NCBI RefSeq assembly: GCF_019059575.1
Contig: NW_024881568.1
Span: forward strand, 992,001-1,056,000
Direction: 5' to 3'
Length of the DNA stretch: 64,000 bases
Source: Amphibalanus amphitrite
Taxonomy: Eukaryota > Arthropoda > Thecostraca > Balanomorpha > Balanidae
Shown here: one piece after another, positions 20,839-33,626 of the stretch
Numbering within the stretch: position 1 is the stretch's first letter
Layout: each line of letters opens with the position of its first letter
Translations under genes and position numbers: made by a program
The notes under the pieces: generated by a model
Database searches by the model: none
What the model was told of the DNA's origin: nothing
The model's input: only the letters and a program-made list of their open reading frames with translations

Positions 20839-23005
20839 ATTTTCTGTTTGTCCGGTTCCACATTCCGCGTTTATTCATTAGATACTCGGCGTTTGTGCCT
20901 GTTTTCACGCTCACGTGTTCTTAGGTAATTTTATGGTTAATTTTTTTTGCCCAACTTCTTAGTCCTGTCACAATAAAAAACCAGCCTTCGCATTTTTAAC
21001 GGAGGCAGTGATCCGTGGCCGTGCTTTTCATTGATGAGCAATCCAAGGCTGTTGCACCGTCAAGAAAAGCCACATGTGATTCTAACTGCTGAAGCAGGCT
21101 AGGTATGGCGTTGTAACGTTTTCTACAAGAAACAAGTTATTGACATGGCCGGAAAACCGTTTCATGAATGAACTTCAACTTGCAAACAAGGTCCGTTCGG
21201 CTGGCGCTCATTCAGAAGAGCCGTGCGCGGGCGTCACTGCAACCGTTCACTGCTTTGATACCGCACGTGGACGACCCGACAATAAGGCGGTAAGCAGCAG
21301 CAGGCTCGCCGATCGCATTACGTTTGAATTCAGGAGCGTTCCGCCCACATATCTGAGCGGATCGGTGGGTGGGTGTCCGTCGGCCTCAAGTATTTCGGCG
21401 TGTAAACAGCCGTTTGGAACAATGCGGCAGGTGCGAGAGCGCCGGCCCGCGCCGGTGACGGACAGTTGGCCGGCCGGCCGGCCGGTCGGCGGGGGCGGGG
21501 GCGGGCTATAATAGCGGGGGCGGGCACGGGACGGCCCGGCAGCCGGGAGGGCCGCGGAGGGGCCGCAAGACGGCCACAGCCTCGGAGCGAATCGGAGACG
21601 CCTGGGTGGGGCTGATTTGGGCGTCACTTAGGAATGATGCTGCGCGGAATTGAAACGAATCAATTCGCTGCAATAACAGTTCATCAACTTCAAATCTTCT
21701 GCGCCTTTTTACTTTTATCTCCTTGCTACTCACCTATAAAAATGTACCTAATGCTGTGTAAAAAGAACTTAATAAAATGTTCTGACACCGTAAAGATTGT
21801 GTTACTCTTGTTTTATTTTTGCAATTGCCGTTTTTGCTTCAGCAAAACATAAAATATTATTTTTGCTTTTCAATACACTATGTTTCAATTACGTAATTTT
21901 TGTACCTATACTTTCACCAGCCTGCAACTGAAGGGGTGAGTGGACACACGATCAGAATGTAACACGATTCCCGATAAACATCTCTCCGTTATCTTTTGGC
22001 ACATTTGTCGGGTTGTTTTTGCCGCTCTATGGACGGCGGCCGGCGTCTGTTTGAAGAGTCTGCTGACCACAGCTGACCCGTCCAGTGTCCGGGGAACCGG
22101 AGCCCAGTGGACACTGCTCGGTTCACAGGCTACACTGCGGAAAAACACCGCGCCGGCCGCAGATGGACCGCACATGGCCCGCTCCCTCCCCTAGCTCACC
22201 CTGTCTCAACCCTTGCGCCGGTCATTTTATCAGCGCCTGTTGTTGCCGCGTCGGCGTCGACAGCGGCGTAGCGCGCCCGCGTCGGTCGCGCTTTGTGCGC
22301 CGTCGGACGGCGGACGGGAGCGACGGGCGCGGCGATGGCGGCGCTCCAATGATGGACGATGTAAATCAGACCGATTGTGAGCCGGCCGACAGCCGCGTCC
22401 GATCGGCTCCGTCAACAATACTGACCGCCGTCCAGTCCGGGTGTCTGTGTGTGCGTCCGTCCCCTGCGCTCCCCCAGGGAGGCGGTCCTCTGACCCTCCC
22501 CGGGAAGCGTCCCGGGAACACTGGACGCTGCTCCCCACCGATAGCAGCAGAGAGCAGCGCTGCGTTTAAACAAATATTGATTCGACTCCAAACTTTACTC
22601 CCCCGCTGTAGACCAATCTGCACCGTGATGGATGCTACGGGGGATGTGGCGGTGCCCATTATGCATATGCGACATAAAATAATGCAAATAATGCATAAAT
22701 CTTTGTGCTTGATTAAAATCATTAAGCAATAAGCGTACCGAGAACCCTACACGTTTGTTTTCGGGATAAGAATTGAGAAGACATGAGAAGAACAGAGGAA
22801 TCCTTGTTTTTGTGCCTACACAAAATCGAACTCGTTTCACATATCTCTTATCTTTTCATGTACATATTTTTCATTCAGCTTCGAATCACAAAATTTATAA
22901 TGCATTAAAGTCCAACGCTGGGTGGGACAGCGTTACGTAGGCTGCGTTCCGTTTCACTCGATCGTAACATTGACAGGCTGGATATGAAGGCACAGCCCGT
23001 GCATT
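20839..23005. other. Intergenic with CpG islands
   Basis: Two GC-rich islands (about 21420-21620 and 22070-22560) lie in AT-rich sequence. The first contains ctataatag at about 21506-21514, a possible TATA-like box followed by very GC-rich sequence. ORFs on both strands in the islands (up to 215 codons) have low-complexity composition and no domains. Confidence 0.4.
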
Positions 23006-23087
23006 GTGCTTTTACTTTTTAACTCCGTCTTTCATTGGGTTTTGTACCTGTTGACGGTTTCAATAAAATACAATAATACAAATACAA
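23006..23087 (+). repeat. Retroposon-like 3' tail, copy 1
   Basis: It matches 46504-46580 in reverse orientation over about 75 bp (tttttaactccgtctt, cctgttgacggtttcaataa) and ends in an AT-rich tail rich in atacaa. This looks like the shared 3' end of a LINE or SINE family. Confidence 0.6.
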
Positions 23088-23174
23088 TTGGGGAATGAAA
23101 AACTTCATCTGTCCTGTGGACACTGGACTGAATGCCATTTCACCGCAATCTGCGATTGCTCATGGGGAAATATC

Positions 23175-23256
23175 GAGCGCCAAAGTGGCTCGAACCGGGC
23201 TCTTTTCCCACTCGATTCACGGACCCTGCTCTCACCAGCCTGAGCTACGGAGCTGG
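23175..23256 (-). repeat. tRNA-derived SINE-like unit
   Basis: On the - strand it shows tagctcaggctggtgagagc (A box) and cccggttcgagcc (B box) at tRNA-like spacing, sharing gtgaat, gtgggaaaa and gcccggttcga with the unit at 37702-37777. The stems are poor, so it is not a functional tRNA. Confidence 0.5.
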
Positions 23257-24832
23257 GCTGATTTATATTGCAGCCAACTCTAAAACTGTGATCTTGGGTG
23301 TGAAAACTGTCCTATACATATCGCATTTGAACTTACGCCGTCCTTTAGGTAAAGGTTTATCCGTGGATAATGAATGACTTTTCGTGCAGTAAAACCCTTG
23401 TACGAAGTATCCCTATAGATCCTCGTTCCAAAGAAGGAACCCAACTCCCAAGAAAAGACGGCCACTCTCTAAGCCGTCCATCGCGAATTTCCTCCTCCAT
23501 TTTCCACTCCGTTAAACCGTCTTCGGATGAAATACGTCACAAACACCCACGTCGGTCAAAGGGATTCCAGAATAAGAAAAGTCTCGTCTCAGACGCGGGA
23601 CTGGGAAGGTTGAATTTGCGGTCCTCTTTTTGAGCTGAATTCCAATCTCATTTCCTCCCCATATATTAGGTAGGACAGGCGCTGGATGGCCTTTATTCCG
23701 ACTCGCGTGTTTTACATAAAGAGCTCGCTACCACTCACCGAATCACACGCGACCAGCGCCAGGTGCCCCACCAAAAACGACGCCCCAGCGACAAAAGTAA
23801 ATCCCCGCTCTGTTCCTGTTTTTATTTCCATTTCCTATTCAAGTCGGCACCGATAGTCCCTGCTTTAGTACCACGAATTTATGAAAACCGTTATGCAAAT
23901 GTTCTGCTGCTTGTCAAGCTGAGCTTTTTTTGCACTGAGACAGAGGGGAGTGGCTTCAAAGTCTAAGCTAAGAAAAATGTAGACGTGCAAAGTTATGTGA
24001 AGATTTTGCGTTGACTATTTAGGCACGAACGCACGGTGCACTCAACCGTGCCACCGAATTCAGCTCCCAGCCCGCACTGCTCCCAGCACCCATATGCCAC
24101 TATCGGGCCGAGCCGTCCTTTCTACGTCGCTGCTGCCCAATTTTTGTCGTGCTTCAATAGTAAAAATTATTGGTTTTCAAAGCCAATAAAAAGAGAGGTG
24201 GTCGTGTGAATGGGGCGGCGCGCGCGGCTGCCGCCAGAAACGTGGCCGGCACCTGCCGACCGGGCCACAATGGCGGCGCCGGCCGGCCCGGGACCGCCGG
24301 CGACCCAGCGCGACGGTAAAACGTGGAAAATGAGGCTGCATTGCTGGCCAGACGCCCACGAGTCGGCGGCATTGTGCCTCGCAGAATGGTCAGTGGCAGC
24401 AGCGGTCGGTGGCGCGCGCGACAAAGAAGCCACGGCTATAACTCATGACCAGTGCCCGGCCCAAGACGGTAGCGAGTCACAGCTGAGACGGGCGAGTTAG
24501 AGGCGAGTCGAGCGAGTCTCGTCGAGACTCGACTCCGTTTCACGGCGCACAGCCGGATTACATGGGGCGTAAAACGGCGCACCGCAGCGGCGCTGAAGTG
24601 GGGGAGGCCGCCAGCGGTTCTCCGGACCACTTGTGCGTCCCGCGACAGATGGGTGTCTGGTGGGTGGCTCAGCTGGAGATAAGAGGATCTTCTCGGCTCG
24701 ATGTGTCGACTCAACACAGTGGCTCGTCGGCTTGGAGGAGGAATGAATTGACTCAGAGGAGGCATTCGCACATGGCCTCATCCTTTACGTAAAGTTTTCA
24801 TCAATGCTTTCGTATGACATCCAATCTCTCGA
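23257..24832. other. Intergenic with CpG island at about 24200-24600
   Basis: The island carries several overlapping ORFs without domains. Just before it lies gccaataaaaag (24181-24192), an A/T-rich core in GC-rich surroundings. No RNA gene is seen. Confidence 0.4.
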
Positions 24833-25888
24833 TTAATTCCGTTTTGTCCATTTTCTCCATTTTCTCTTTGAAGTTAATGTAAAATCCCAGACGGCAATAT
24901 TGTTTTTTAGGCCTTCAATAGTTCTACAGGTAGCCAATGACATCTGCACGTGAACATGGTTGCCTGTGAGAGGTGCACATGGGACCGATCGCGGCTGGAG
25001 GAGCTGGTCGAAACGGATGTCTGGGCCTGTGCACTGCAGTGGTGACCGGGGAGAGAAACGGAGCGGGCCGGCGTGCAGCATGGCCCACCTGCAACCCCTC
25101 CTCGACCCACCCACATACCCTCTCCGTCCTCAGCGACCCACCCCAACCCGCCAGAGCAGCGCGGGTCACACGTAAATAAATACCCCGAGCCGTCACCCGG
25201 CCGACTCAGCCCGCCGCTAAAGCCCGACAGCACCGGCTCAAACCCGACAGTCGTCCACAAGTGGGTGGGGATAAGGAGATATGAGGGAAAAAACGAACAT
25301 ATGCTATACGTCAACTGTCAGATCTGTCTGAGATTGATGTCAGTGGAAAGGGATTGCAGTTGGCCAAGAGTTGGTCAAGTTGGCAACTGTCACCGTTAAT
25401 TTCGAACAAATCATTAATTGCATATTCACGCAGTAATGCTTGAAAGTGTTACAGACTGGCATGTATTTGCTAATTCCACATTGATTATGCGAATGCTGCA
25501 CGGTTAAAAACAATATAAGGAACAGCAAAAAAGGAAAATCAGCGATATTTTGATTAAAAAATATTTACGGTGAGCAAATTTGCCATGATTCAAGCACGAG
25601 TTAATTATTCCCTATAATCTCAATCATGATTACCTACATGATAACATAGATAATATGTTTAGGTAGGTAATTGAAAACACTCCTTTAGCATAACCATTTT
25701 CTTTTTTGTATGGCCTCCGCATATTTCATGACTTTTTTGGTCAAGAGTCAGTGCCTACCTACTTATTTATGGTGCGTATACGGAAAATTGATAATACGAA
25801 ACTACATTCATTTACAAGCAATAATGCTGTCTAGAATTTTACGTTTACTTCAAAGAGAGAATGGAGAAAATGGAGAAAACGGAATTAA
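24833..25888. repeat. ~58-bp inverted repeats about 0.94 kb apart
   Basis: 24833-24892 (attaattccgtttt, ccattttctccattttctc, tttgaag) and 25829-25888 are inverted copies with a few mismatches. They bracket a CpG-rich segment (24960-25280). They may be TIRs of a ~1.06-kb element or the result of a local inversion. Confidence 0.6.
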
Positions 25889-26038
25889 TTTTCAGGATGC
25901 AAGCATCCATACTGTCATGTTTTGCCATATTTGAATGGCTACCTTCTCTGAGGCTATGTTAGCATTTTTAATGCGAATTTCTACAAAGTAACTGACGAGC
26001 AGTGGCGTTTCAACTCAGTGTTATCAGCCAGAAATAGT

Positions 26039-26152
26039 CGTTTTCACGACGGCCATCTGGTACACATCTGGTGCACATTTGGTGCAGATTAGGTGCATAT
26101 TTGGTCAAATTAGGTGCACTCGCCAGTCGCCGGATAGCCCGTCGTGAAAACG
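26039..26152. repeat. Short inverted-repeat element
   Basis: The ends cgttttcacgac and gtcgtgaaaacg are inverted. The interior has tandem ggtgca-ttt words. A possible ~115-bp MITE; no target duplication is clear. Confidence 0.5.
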
Positions 26153-26205
26153 GCCAATACCTACATATGTACGTAGTTTGACAGAATTCCCGCACAAACA
26201 TGGTT

Positions 26206-26402
26206 TCCGTGTTAGTACCGACACGACCCTCCATCGTTACCACCCATCAGTACTATCCCTCCATCGGTACCGTCATAACCCCCATCGGTACTATCCCTCC
26301 ATCGGTACCGACACAACCCTCCATCGGTACTATCCCTCCATCGGTACCGTCATAACCCCCATCGGTACTATCCCTCCATCGGTACCGACACAGCCCTCCG
26401 TC
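26206..26402. repeat. Minisatellite of ggtac-centred units
   Basis: About ten alternating ~19-20 bp units of catcggtaccg and catcggtactatccctc type, combining into a higher unit of about 75-80 bp. An in-frame ORF across it is a repeat artefact. Confidence 0.85.
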
Positions 26403-27596
26403 GAGCTCGGCGATCAGGGGCGCCCGTGCGGACGCGCGGGTGAAAATAAACCGAAAATCAATACGGCCGCGGCGACTGCCCAGCGGTCAGGGGACGCGAA
26501 GGGTGGAGGGGACGGCAGGGCCGGCCAGCGACGCTGTTTTTACGAGGGGACCTCCCCAATGGCGGCCAACGAGCGCGTGACACCCCGCCGGGGCCGACGG
26601 AGCGACGAGACGTCGACGGCGGCGGCGGCGGCGGCGATCTTTGCCCCGTTGGCGCCGGCGGGCGATCGGGTGTCACCGACCCGTCCCTGTCCGCCGGCCG
26701 ACAGTCAGTGGCGACACGCACAAAACGCACACGGCCGCACCGCCGACCAAGACACGTGGGCGGCCGGCCAGAGACGGGTGGGGTGGCCGACCGTCCATCC
26801 CTGCTCCCCCGGCTCCGATACGGGGCACTACGTCCCTCTCAATCATTCAGCCGTTATATTGTTGATTTGCGTCGCAGCGTGAGTTATTTATCCGGCGCAC
26901 CTCGGCCCGTCCCTACCCACTCCTGTGACGATGTGTTTTATTGACCGGGAAGGTAGTCCCATGACGGGTCACTCACTTCCTGAATACAAACTCATCGATA
27001 GACTGAAGTGATCTAAGCCACTTCAGCGTTCTCTCCCGCCACTGATATCCATCATCAATCTCACTTTTACCAAAGACCTTGATCGCTCATCTCCCCGCGC
27101 TACGGGCCGGTCGCCAAAATAAGACCCGTCCAAGCGGCCGTCATGCGTGTACGCAGCCGGTGTGCGGCGGGGCCGGTGCGTCGTCCGGCCGGCCGGCGCG
27201 GCGCGGCGACCGTCAGCTGACGGCAGTGCGCCCGCCGACCGCGGCCGCCGGCGCTGCCCGCGGCGGTTCCTTCCGGCTGTCTGGGGGAGCTACTCGTCCC
27301 ATGTGAGTACCGAGTACCCGATTGAACCGCGGTGACCCGCCTACTCGCCTCCTTTGCGGTCCTCCCCGGCGGGTTAGATACCGGACTTCCGGTTAGAGCC
27401 GCCCCTCGGCCGCTCCGTCCGGCCGCGGAGGGACCGAGTGTATGGGTGACGTCATAGCTGTGCGTATGGGCAGTCCACGGCCGGTCGATCGGCCCGTATC
27501 CCCCTCCCCTCCCCTGTCACCTCCCACTATGTGACCAAACCGGATATTGAATAGCGTGGTGTGCAGACCACATGATGTATTTCTGCAGGGTGTATA
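26403..27596. other. Intergenic, CpG-rich blocks
   Basis: GC-rich blocks at about 26430-26800 and 27090-27330 are separated by AT-richer sequence. ORFs lack domains. Confidence 0.4.
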
Positions 27597-27646
27597 CATT
27601 CTGCACTCTGCAGAATGTAGCAGACATCAGTATACTGATGTCTGCT
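27597..27646. repeat. Adjacent hairpin and perfect 28-bp palindrome
   Basis: 27597-27617 is a 9-bp stem (cattctgca/tgcagaatg) with a 3-nt loop. 27619-27646 is a perfect 28-bp palindrome with half-site agcagacatcagta. No surrounding element is recognised. Confidence 0.9.
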
Positions 27647-28502
27647 CTATTACCCTTCTATGTGCGTATCTTATGCATGTCTTGACCAAAGCTTCTAGAC
27701 ACAGAACACTCGCAGCGAAGAAACCACCGCGTTATAGTCCACGTATCAGTACAGTGCACTGGAAAACACCCTCCTGAAAACAGCGGCGTCTTAAAAACAG
27801 CTGACAGCGTGCTCCAGAGGGCATTGGCCCTCACTCCAACGGTTAGTTCCCCGACAAAAACAATCACAATCATCCGCCTTCAAGCGCGCGGCTAAAGCTG
27901 AATAAGACCCGCCGAGCGGCCTGAAAGCATTTCATCGACAAGCATTTCCTTCAAGGAAAAAGATGGCCGAATTGAAAACATGTTTACGGCTGGGGCTGAA
28001 GCGTCTCGTCTCCTCGTTACCAATGTCTGGGCCGGTGCCGGTCCTCCGCGCCGTCCTCTTTGAACTAGCGTGCCCTGTCACGTGGTATAACGGTGAGTAA
28101 CGGTCGGCCAACCCTTCCGACCAGTGCAGCGCTCCCAGGCGGCCGCACTGTGGCCCAGATTTTTAGCGCAAACAACTCGGTGGTATGGAGGCCGGGGCGG
28201 GGCTCAGCGCAGCCCGGCCCGAACTGCCCCGCCCCGCCCCGTCCCGTCCCGCTCAGTCCGACCCGGCGCAGCGCGGTCCCTCGCCCTCTGACTCTGTCAT
28301 CGGTGGGTAGACGGCGCAATCCTAGCATTAGCTTTTTTTGCTTTAATGAATGGACAATTTGTGTTCAGTAGGTCAAAAGGAAAACATATGTACCTTATAA
28401 GCTAGGATATACGTCGTAATTTTACCTCCGTTGACTTCAGCAGCTCAAGATGCGATTGTCTCCATCTGTCATATTATTCCTCCTTTCACCCTCCTACATA
28501 GG
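27647..28502. other. Intergenic
   Basis: Mixed composition with a CpG-rich patch at about 28020-28300. A strong donor-like word (aacg|gtgagt) lies at about 28092, but no exon could be supported. Confidence 0.4.
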
Positions 28503-28758
28503 TGTGAGGTTTCCTAGTTAGTCGGGAGACGTTATTGTATTGGCATTTGCCATGGTGTTGGACCCCGCATGTTATTTCACGTGTTCACCGTTTCCATGGT
28601 TACGACTTTGGATTTGTATGAATGAACAGGGTCGGGGGATTGATACTGGCCGGGCTGAGTCCGAACATGTCTGTGCTCCTTCTTTTGTTTACATTGTGAA
28701 CCGCCAATACACGTAGCCGGTTCCATGTGGCATTTCTCAACACCAAGAAGACCTAACA
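28503..28758 (+). repeat. 5' LTR of the second retrotransposon
   Basis: 256 bp, TGTGAGG ... CTAACA, apparently identical to 33622-33877. Confidence 0.93.
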
Positions 28759-28776
28759 TGGCGCGGTCGGTAAGCT
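28759..28776 (+). promoter_or_regulatory. Putative primer-binding site
   Basis: It begins with the canonical TGG directly after the LTR (TGGCGCGGTCGGTAAG). The matching tRNA is not recognised. Confidence 0.5.
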
Positions 28777-29035
28777 GAGCCAAGACTCCCGACCACAAAT
28801 CAAGAACGACATCGGCATTACCTACCTCTCTACGACGGCCGACACTTCATCGCCGTGAGTTACACATTGACATTCACTGCGGTCGTGGCCAGCGGAAGTT
28901 CAATCGTGAGGTGAAATCGCATGTCTGAATTTGTAATGCCGCATTGTGTACCGTGCTTACTCTCGAAAGGATCGCTAGCGCAGCCGGAACACACTGAGTT
29001 GATATAGAAGACAATATACGCCACTCAGTTACAAG

Positions 29036-29107
29036 TGCCTCGATGGTCTAGCGGTTAGCGTACCCGGATTTCACGCGTGGGTACCGAGTTCGAATCTCGG
29101 GGAGGCA
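29036..29107 (+). pseudogene. tRNA-Glu(TTC)-like sequence in the retrotransposon leader
   Basis: It follows animal tRNA-Glu through the D arm (tggtctagcggttag), has atttcac at the anticodon loop (TTC) and a good T arm (ccgag ttcgaat ctcgg). The acceptor gcctc/gaggc pairs for only five to six bases. The anticodon stem is replaced by a longer gtaccc/gggtac stem, and there is a length mismatch in the acceptor. It therefore looks tRNA-derived but probably not functional as a tRNA. It lies between the primer-binding site and gag. Confidence 0.6.
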
Positions 29108-29123
29108 GGAATTTTTTAGCGTG

Positions 29124-32100
29124 ATGTCTGCAGGAGAAGAATTCGCCGCTGCAATCGCCAGTCTCACCAGCCTGCTGAAGGACCAGGCTGAGGCCGCCAA
29201 CCAGCGGGAGCAGCGGATGGCCGATCTCGTCACCCAGGCTCTACGAGGCAGGCAAGGGAGCGCATCGGGAGACGGTGACGACTCCCAGACATCGGACACC
29301 ACGAACAGCAGACCCCGCCTGCCGCCGTCAGCCACTCCAGCGCCGCGTCTGGTCTGTTCGGCCAGCCTCAGAGAGTTCTCGTCATGGCGTGAGAAGTATA
29401 AAGGCTACCGTCTTCTCACTGGCCTCGACTCCCTCGACATCCCTGAACAGCGGGCGGCCTTATTAACACTCCTTGACGACGAATGGACGCGTGTAATACG
29501 CTACTCGCTGGACGTGACAGACGCCACACCTATCGACACTCTGCTAACAAAGATGGAAAGTCACCTCAGGAGCCAAAGGAACGTCATCGTCGACAGAAAA
29601 GAGTTCCATACCAGACAGCAAGCAGACGGCGAGCCATTCGACGAGTATGTAATGGCCTTAAAGGAACTGGCAGAGTTCTGCGACTTCTGCGTCCACTGCG
29701 CAGACGACCGGCTCCGAGACAGGATCGTGACGGGCATCAGATGTGAGGAAACAGTGCGACTCCTCCTCGCCGAATCGTCATTGACACTGCAAAAAACGAT
29801 CGACATCTGTCGGGCAAGAGAAAACGCGACGCAGGACAGTGAAGCGATCCGTGGTAGTCACGCTCGCCCCGTGTCCGCCTACCGGCAGCGACGAAGCCGG
29901 GACAGCAGAGCCGGCCGGAGTCACGGTCCAGACGCCCGAGACACGTACCGAGAAGGCCGATACGGACGGGACGGCCAGGACAACCGGGAGAGAGGCTATG
30001 ATAACGACCGACGGGACTACCGATCTGCCAGCCGTGGCAGGCGATGCGGCTACTGCGACGGACCATGGCACACCAAGGAGCAGCTAGCCTCCTGCCCTGC
30101 CAGAGGCACCACGTGCCGATCATGCGGCATCAAAGGGCACTACACATCCGTCTGCAGGAGATCTAGGCGGAGGCACACGCGGTCAGGCTCTGAAGACAGC
30201 CAGACATCTGACGGACCCCACCTGAACGGCGTGCAAATCCTAGGCGTCACAGCAAAGAAAACACCACAAGTCTCCCTCCTGGTTAGTCATCAGCGTGGAC
30301 AGGGATCACTACTGTGGACGCCAGACACTGGAGCCGAAGTCTCTGTCATCGGCTCCAGAGAAGCGGAGCGGATTGGCATCGACACAGCACATCTGACACA
30401 GCCGGCAGACCGGCTCCTGGCCGCTGGAGGACACCAGTTGAAGTGTGCCGGCTCGCTCCAGTGCACACTCACCATGGGACAGCGCCAAACGTCCACCACC
30501 GTAACCGTCATACCGGGTCTCCAGGCAGCCCTCCTCTCATGGTACGACGCCATCGCCCTGGGGATAATCTCGCCGGACTTTCCGAAGCAGATCTACGGCA
30601 TCACGGAAGCAACCGGAACGTCGCCTCCTGCTACCGGACACACGACAGCAGCGCCGGTAACGGCGCGCTCTCACACGGCGGTGGATGGCGACTCATCTCT
30701 CCCCACATGGGATCCAAGGAAAGGTGATCCGACTCCAGCACAGAGGCAGGAGCATCTAGACGCTCTGAAGAAGGCGTTCCCGATGGTGTTCAACACTCAG
30801 CCACCACTACGAGAGATGGCAGGCGGCCCAATGCGGATCGAACTAAAGCCAGATGCTCGCCCGTACGCGGTGACAGCCGCCAGAAACATCCCGCACGCAT
30901 GGAAAGACGACATCAAGCGCCAGCTGGACGATCTGATCGCACAAGACGTCATCATGCCCGTGTCCCACCCGACCGAGTGGTGTCACCCGATGGTTCCGGT
31001 ACCGAAGCCGCCGACAGACGGAAGCGGCGGCAAGACTTCCGTGAGGATGTGCGTTGATCTGACCAAACTCAACCTCTACGTCCGACGTGGAGCCCATCCT
31101 GTCACCACTCCTCACGATGCCGTCACCGGAATCGAGCAAGGCAGCCGATTCTTCACGAAGTTGGACGCGAAGTCAGGGTACTTTCAGATCCCGATCGCAG
31201 AGGAGGACCAAGACCTGACGTGTTTTATAACACCCTGGGGGCGCTTCAGGTTCAAGCGCGCCGTCATGGGCCTCTGCACGTCCGGTGACGAGTACGGACG
31301 GCGCGGAGACACAGCACTAGCTGGCGTGCCGAGAACGAGCAAGGTGGTAGATGACATCCTGGCATTTGACGACGACTACTCAAACCACCTCCAGCATGTT
31401 ATCCAGATCCTCCAGCGGTGCGACAGCCACGGAATCACCCTGAACCCGGCGAAGGTGACGTTTGCCGCCGAGACGCTGGACTTCTGCGGATACGTCATCA
31501 GTCCTGACGGCTACACGGCAGACCAGCGCAAGGTGCGGGCGATAGCCGACTTCCCGACCCCAGAGAATCTCACCGACCTGAGAAGCTTCATGGGACTAGT
31601 GAACCAGCTCGGAGCGTTCTCAACGGACACAGCCAGAACGGCCGAGCCTCTGCGAGACCTGCTAAGGCCCCGCAACCACTGGGCATGGACTACAGTACAC
31701 CAGGCAGCGTTTGAAGCCGTCAAAGCAACGCTCATCGAGCCACCGATCCTGGCTTACTTCGACCCATCGCTGCCAACAACAGTCCACACAGACGCCTCGC
31801 GACTCAAAGGTTTGGGCTACGCGCTGCTGCAGCGTCACGGTCAGGACTGGAAGCTAGTGCAGTGTGGCTCCAGATTTCTCACTGACGTCGAGTCACGGTA
31901 CGCTGTAGTGGAGCTCGAGATGCTGGCAGTAACGTGGGCAGTGCGCAAGTGCCACGTCTACCTGGCCGGGATGCCGGAGTTCAGACTCATCACCGACCAC
32001 AGACCTCTGGTTCCCATCCTGAACACCAAGTCTCTGCCAGAGATAGAGAACCCAAGGCTCCAGCGACTGCGGGAAAAACTCATGTCCTACAGCTTCACAG

Positions 32101-33626
32101 CAGTGTGGAAAGCTGGCAAGACGCATCAACTCCCAGACGCACTATCAAGAGCACCGGTGGACCACCCGAGTCCCGAGGACGAAGAAGCAGAGCACGAAGT
32201 GGCACACCAGACGCGCAGCGTCCTGCTGGCACACATCAGGAACGGCGAAGACGACGACGGAGAAGGTCCACCATTTCGTGACGTCATTCTAGACAAGATC
32301 AGGGAGGCCGCCAGAACGGACGAGACCTACCAAAAGCTGACAGATGTAGTCCTGCACGGGTTTCCTGATCACAAGGCGGACCTCTCCAGCGTGATTCACC
32401 CCTACTGGAGCGTCCGCGAGCGACTTTCCGTGGACGACGGACTCCTCGTCTGCGGGGCCAGACTGATCATTCCGCACAGTCTCCGACGAGAAGTGCTGGA
32501 CCGTCTCCACGACAGCCATCAAGGTGTGGCCCGGACGAAGCGGCGCGCCAGGCAGTCCGTCTTTTGGCCCAACATCTGTCAAGAAATCGACAACCTCGTG
32601 ACATCATGCCAGCTCTGTCACGAGCGGCTACCCAGCCTTCCGAAGGAGCCGCTCATGACCGACCCTCTGCCGACGAGGGTGTTCCAGTCGGTATCGGCGG
32701 ATTTCTTCCAGCACGCAGGGAAGACATTCCTCGTGTACGCCGACCGACTCTCTGGCTGGCCAATCGTCGTCTCCTGCAAATGGGAAGCAACATCACGAAC
32801 TCTCGTCCGCTACCTGCGCGAGATTTTCTCTTCCACAGGCGTGCCAAACATTCTGAGAAGCGACGGAGGGCCACAGTTCTCTGCGCATCACACGAGGGAC
32901 TTCCTGAAACGCTGGGGGGTCGAGCACGTGCTCTCAAGCCCCCACTATCCACAGTCGAACGGCCACGCCGAGGCCGCAGTCAAGCTCGTCAAACGCCTCC
33001 TGCAGAAGACGTCGGTGGCTGGGAACACGGACTGTGACGAGTTCGCTCGAGGCATCCTGGAGATCAGAAATACACCTGGGGCAGACGGACGCTCTCCCGC
33101 CCAAATTCTGTATGGGCATCCAGTGCGGTCGGCAGTCCCGATGCATCGTCGAGCCTTCGACAAAGTCTGGCAGAAGGCCGCAGAAGACTGCGACCGAAAG
33201 GGAGAGGAGAGACAGAAGAAAGCGGAAGAAGCGTACAACGAGCGAGCCAAGCCATTGCGGCCACTGCGCATCGGCGCGCACGTCTCCGTCCAGGACTCGA
33301 CCACGGGCCTGTGGGACAAGATGGGACTCGTGGTGGGCATCGGACGCCGCCGAGACTACCTCGTCAAGACGCCGAGCGGCCGTATCTTGTGGCGCAACAG
33401 GAGGTTCATCCGCCCCTACCGCCCAATCATCGCAACACGAGGAGGTCTGGCCCGCAGAGACAACAAGGACGGGACGCCCGCCCCAACTCGAAAGACGGTG
33501 CGGTTCTCGGAGATGCCGCCGGAGACAATGGCACCGCGGCGCACCGGCCGACGGCGTCAGCCCCCGGGGAGGTTACAGGTCGACCCGGAGCTGAAGACCT
33601 ACCGGTCGACCCGGGGGGAGATGTGA
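29124..33626 (+). CDS. Gag-Pol polyprotein of the second retrotransposon
   Basis: 1500 residues from ATG 29124. In order: Gag with a helical capsid-like N-terminal part; two Cys/His fingers near residues 306-345 (CGYCDGPWH ... [15 protein letters not shown], the second a standard CCHC); protease [11 protein letters not shown] near 400; RT with the catalytic box VVDDILAF near 740 instead of the usual Y[IV]DD; RNase [10 protein letters not shown] near 888 and TDHRPL; integrase finger (HDSHQG ... CQLC) near 1128 and D-D-E near 1191, 1245 and 1281 ([23 protein letters not shown]). The C-terminal tail is basic. Gag and Pol form one frame without a frameshift. The TGA stop (33624-33626) lies inside the 3' LTR. 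Confidence 0.93.
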   Translation: MSAGEEFAAAIASLTSLLKDQAEAANQREQRMADLVTQALRGRQGSASGDGDDSQTSDTTNSRPRLPPSATPAPRLVCSASLREFSSWREKYKGYRLLTGLDSLDIPEQRAALLTLLDDEWTRVIRYSLDVTDATPIDTLLTKMESHLRSQRNVIVDRKEFHTRQQADGEPFDEYVMALKELAEFCDFCVHCADDRLRDRIVTGIRCEETVRLLLAESSLTLQKTIDICRARENATQDSEAIRGSHARPVSAYRQRRSRDSRAGRSHGPDARDTYREGRYGRDGQDNRERGYDNDRRDYRSASRGRRCGYCDGPWHTKEQLASCPARGTTCRSCGIKGHYTSVCRRSRRRHTRSGSEDSQTSDGPHLNGVQILGVTAKKTPQVSLLVSHQRGQGSLLWTPDTGAEVSVIGSREAERIGIDTAHLTQPADRLLAAGGHQLKCAGSLQCTLTMGQRQTSTTVTVIPGLQAALLSWYDAIALGIISPDFPKQIYGITEATGTSPPATGHTTAAPVTARSHTAVDGDSSLPTWDPRKGDPTPAQRQEHLDALKKAFPMVFNTQPPLREMAGGPMRIELKPDARPYAVTAARNIPHAWKDDIKRQLDDLIAQDVIMPVSHPTEWCHPMVPVPKPPTDGSGGKTSVRMCVDLTKLNLYVRRGAHPVTTPHDAVTGIEQGSRFFTKLDAKSGYFQIPIAEEDQDLTCFITPWGRFRFKRAVMGLCTSGDEYGRRGDTALAGVPRTSKVVDDILAFDDDYSNHLQHVIQILQRCDSHGITLNPAKVTFAAETLDFCGYVISPDGYTADQRKVRAIADFPTPENLTDLRSFMGLVNQLGAFSTDTARTAEPLRDLLRPRNHWAWTTVHQAAFEAVKATLIEPPILAYFDPSLPTTVHTDASRLKGLGYALLQRHGQDWKLVQCGSRFLTDVESRYAVVELEMLAVTWAVRKCHVYLAGMPEFRLITDHRPLVPILNTKSLPEIENPRLQRLREKLMSYSFTAVWKAGKTHQLPDALSRAPVDHPSPEDEEAEHEVAHQTRSVLLAHIRNGEDDDGEGPPFRDVILDKIREAARTDETYQKLTDVVLHGFPDHKADLSSVIHPYWSVRERLSVDDGLLVCGARLIIPHSLRREVLDRLHDSHQGVARTKRRARQSVFWPNICQEIDNLVTSCQLCHERLPSLPKEPLMTDPLPTRVFQSVSADFFQHAGKTFLVYADRLSGWPIVVSCKWEATSRTLVRYLREIFSSTGVPNILRSDGGPQFSAHHTRDFLKRWGVEHVLSSPHYPQSNGHAEAAVKLVKRLLQKTSVAGNTDCDEFARGILEIRNTPGADGRSPAQILYGHPVRSAVPMHRRAFDKVWQKAAEDCDRKGEERQKKAEEAYNERAKPLRPLRIGAHVSVQDSTTGLWDKMGLVVGIGRRRDYLVKTPSGRILWRNRRFIRPYRPIIATRGGLARRDNKDGTPAPTRKTVRFSEMPPETMAPRRTGRRRQPPGRLQVDPELKTYRSTRGEM

